From an uncultured Pelagibacteraceae bacterium (GTDB taxonomy: Bacteria; Pseudomonadota; Alphaproteobacteria; Pelagibacterales; Pelagibacteraceae), in NCBI GenBank assembly GCA_902597725.1, contig CACJYQ010000006.1, positions 1-53,018 on the forward strand: 53,018 nt of DNA, in the 5' to 3' direction. This document shows positions 51,958 through 53,018 of this stretch, one piece after another. The first letter of the stretch is position 1; the number at the start of each line of letters is the position of its first letter. A program made the translations under genes and the position numbers. Below the pieces are notes generated by a model, which saw nothing but the letters and a program-made list of their open reading frames with translations, made no database searches and was not told the origin of the DNA.

Positions 51958-52713
51958 ATGTTTGGAAAGCAAATAAGCAATATAAGATTTTCAATTTTAG
52001 AAAGTTGTTATAAAATTAAAGAGGGACATATTGGGAGCGCTTTTTCAGTATTAGAAATAGTATTCATAATATTCAAAAAATATTTTAAAAAAAATTTTTT
52101 TATATTAAGTAAAGGACATGCAGCGATAGCAGTCTATGCTGTTATGAATTATTTTAAGATAATTAAAAATAAAGATTATCAATCTTTTTGTAGCTTTAAT
52201 TCAAAATTGGGAGGACACCCAGACTCTACAAAATTGCCTCATTTAAACTTTTCTACTGGCTCCCTCGGTCACGGATTGCCAACATCAACAGGATTAGCAT
52301 ATGCATTAAAAAAGGATAAAAAGAAAAGCCAAGTTATTTGCTTAATAGGAGATCAAGAATTAATGGAGGGCACAACCTGGGAAAGTTTGCATATAATAGA
52401 TAATTACAAATTAAAAAACATTTTATTAATAATTGATAGAAATAATTCAGATTTTAGGAGCATAAAATTTTTAGATTTAAAAAAAAAACTTTCTGTTTTT
52501 TGTAATAAAATATCAGAAGTTGATGGACATAATATTCCTAAGTTAGATAAGTTAATTGGCAAATGTTTAAAGGATAAAAAAAATTTTAACATCATAATAG
52601 CAAACACAATCAAAGGAAAAGGCTTGAGAGCGATTGAAAACAATCCAGCTTGGCATCATAAAGCGCCATCAAAAAAAGAGCTACAAATGTTTAAAAAGGA
52701 ATTAAAGATATGA
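51958..52713 (+). CDS. transketolase N-terminal (thiamine diphosphate-binding) subunit
   Basis: The 251-residue protein is the N-terminal half of a split transketolase. It shows REGHIGSAFS-like KEGHIGSAFSVLEI, FILSKGHAA, TGSLGHGLP and the ThDP/Mg motif GDQELMEGTTWE followed by IDRNN. The canonical GDGE reads GDQE here. The C-terminal half is encoded by the next gene, overlapping by four bases. Split transketolases in sugar clusters take part in making or extending unusual sugars, and this is not likely the housekeeping enzyme. Confidence 0.88.
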   Translation: MFGKQISNIRFSILESCYKIKEGHIGSAFSVLEIVFIIFKKYFKKNFFILSKGHAAIAVYAVMNYFKIIKNKDYQSFCSFNSKLGGHPDSTKLPHLNFSTGSLGHGLPTSTGLAYALKKDKKKSQVICLIGDQELMEGTTWESLHIIDNYKLKNILLIIDRNNSDFRSIKFLDLKKKLSVFCNKISEVDGHNIPKLDKLIGKCLKDKKNFNIIIANTIKGKGLRAIENNPAWHHKAPSKKELQMFKKELKI

Positions 52714-53018
52714 GAAAAATCTTTCCACAGGTTGTTGAAAAATTAATGGATAAGGATAAAAAAATATTTTGCTTACTTGGTGATATTGGTGTTTTTTCTT
52801 TTAGACATATCTTTAAAAAATACAATGAAAGAATACTTAATATGAGCACGATGGAACAGTCAATGATTGGTTTTGCATCTGGTTTATCAAAAGCTGGATA
52901 TAAACCAATAATTCATACCATTGCACCATTTTTAGTTTTACGTGCTCTTGATCAAATTAAAATAGATTTTGTCTATAATAAACTTAATTGCAATATTGTA
53001 TCTGTAGGTGCATCAAAC
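52710..53018 (+). CDS. transketolase C-terminal subunit (3' end outside window)
   Basis: ATG 52710 overlaps the stop of the previous gene (ATGA), and the frame is open to the window end (103 codons). The translation starts MRKIFPQVVEKLMDKDKKI and shows LLGDIGVFSF, the MSTMEQSMIGFASGLSKAG stretch with the catalytic Glu of the pyrimidine-binding domain, and HTIAPFLVLRALDQI. It would complete the two-subunit transketolase. The rest is not in the window. Confidence 0.9.
   Translation, partial: MRKIFPQVVEKLMDKDKKIFCLLGDIGVFSFRHIFKKYNERILNMSTMEQSMIGFASGLSKAGYKPIIHTIAPFLVLRALDQIKIDFVYNKLNCNIVSVGASN

Noticed and set aside
1..53018. Insertion sequences, prophage, CRISPR array, rRNA or tRNA
   Set aside because: No transposase or phage-like protein, no regular direct repeats and no rRNA or tRNA-like sequences were seen in reading both strands.

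Overview
The window is very AT-rich, densely packed chromosomal DNA whose gene families and order point to a SAR11-clade alphaproteobacterium ('Candidatus Pelagibacter'-like). The support is short or overlapping gene boundaries, a SUF-only Fe-S operon behind an IscR-type regulator, NDUFA12/DUF2155 neighbours typical of alphaproteobacteria, and a betaine-homocysteine methyltransferase gene preceded by SAM-II/SAM-V type riboswitch sequence. I see no rRNA, tRNA, insertion sequence, prophage or CRISPR array, and no gene-free stretch longer than about 300 bases. Clade assignment is inference from content; no search was run.

Layout. 1-9 kb: housekeeping genes: the 3' part of an Hda/DnaA-like gene (cut by the window edge), aspS, a free-standing NrdJ C-terminal-like protein, NDUFA12 and DUF2155, accC-accB-aroQ on the minus strand, thiS-thiG, and an RNase E/G lacking the zinc-link cysteines. 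9-17.9 kb: mrcA, prfB (with its programmed +1 frameshift), an AsmA-like protein, tyrS, anmK and an alpha/beta hydrolase. 17.9-24.2 kb: a complete iscR-sufBCDSU-sufT-sufA operon with an IscR-like palindrome over its promoter. 24.2-28.5 kb: a 56-codon small gene, glnA, a YbaK-type editing protein, an EamA transporter, and bhmT with two SAM-riboswitch-like elements in its leader.

28.5-38 kb: aldehyde and carbonyl metabolism. It holds an ExaC-like aldehyde dehydrogenase with an unusual lysine-rich N-terminal extension, its usual partner DUF779, a hot-dog thioesterase, a GYD protein, a second aldehyde dehydrogenase, an FAH-family hydrolase, CcdA, an aldo/keto reductase, an azoreductase-like flavoprotein, a gamma-butyrobetaine-dioxygenase-like enzyme and an inositol-phosphatase-family enzyme. 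38-41.9 kb: a tight minus-strand run of eleven small genes (two SMR proteins lacking the EmrE Glu14, DUF2798, TPR, NTF2-like, DUF1330, a four-helix membrane protein, three small uncharacterised proteins and a secreted protein). This is the least explained block.

41.9-47.4 kb: cysE-cysK, a VOC protein behind a hairpin that covers its ribosome-binding site, a LysE/ArgO-type exporter, a Tat-signal MsrB, a histidinol-dehydrogenase-family (HpsN-like) enzyme and a phosphate acetyl/butyryltransferase. 47.4-53 kb: what looks like the edge of a surface-polysaccharide (hypervariable) region: a GT-C-like membrane protein and a GtrB-like GT2 on the minus strand; divergently, a DegT-family enzyme carrying His-His where the PLP lysine should be (the ColD/RfbH dehydratase signature), an RmlC-like epimerase and a two-subunit transketolase that runs off the window end.
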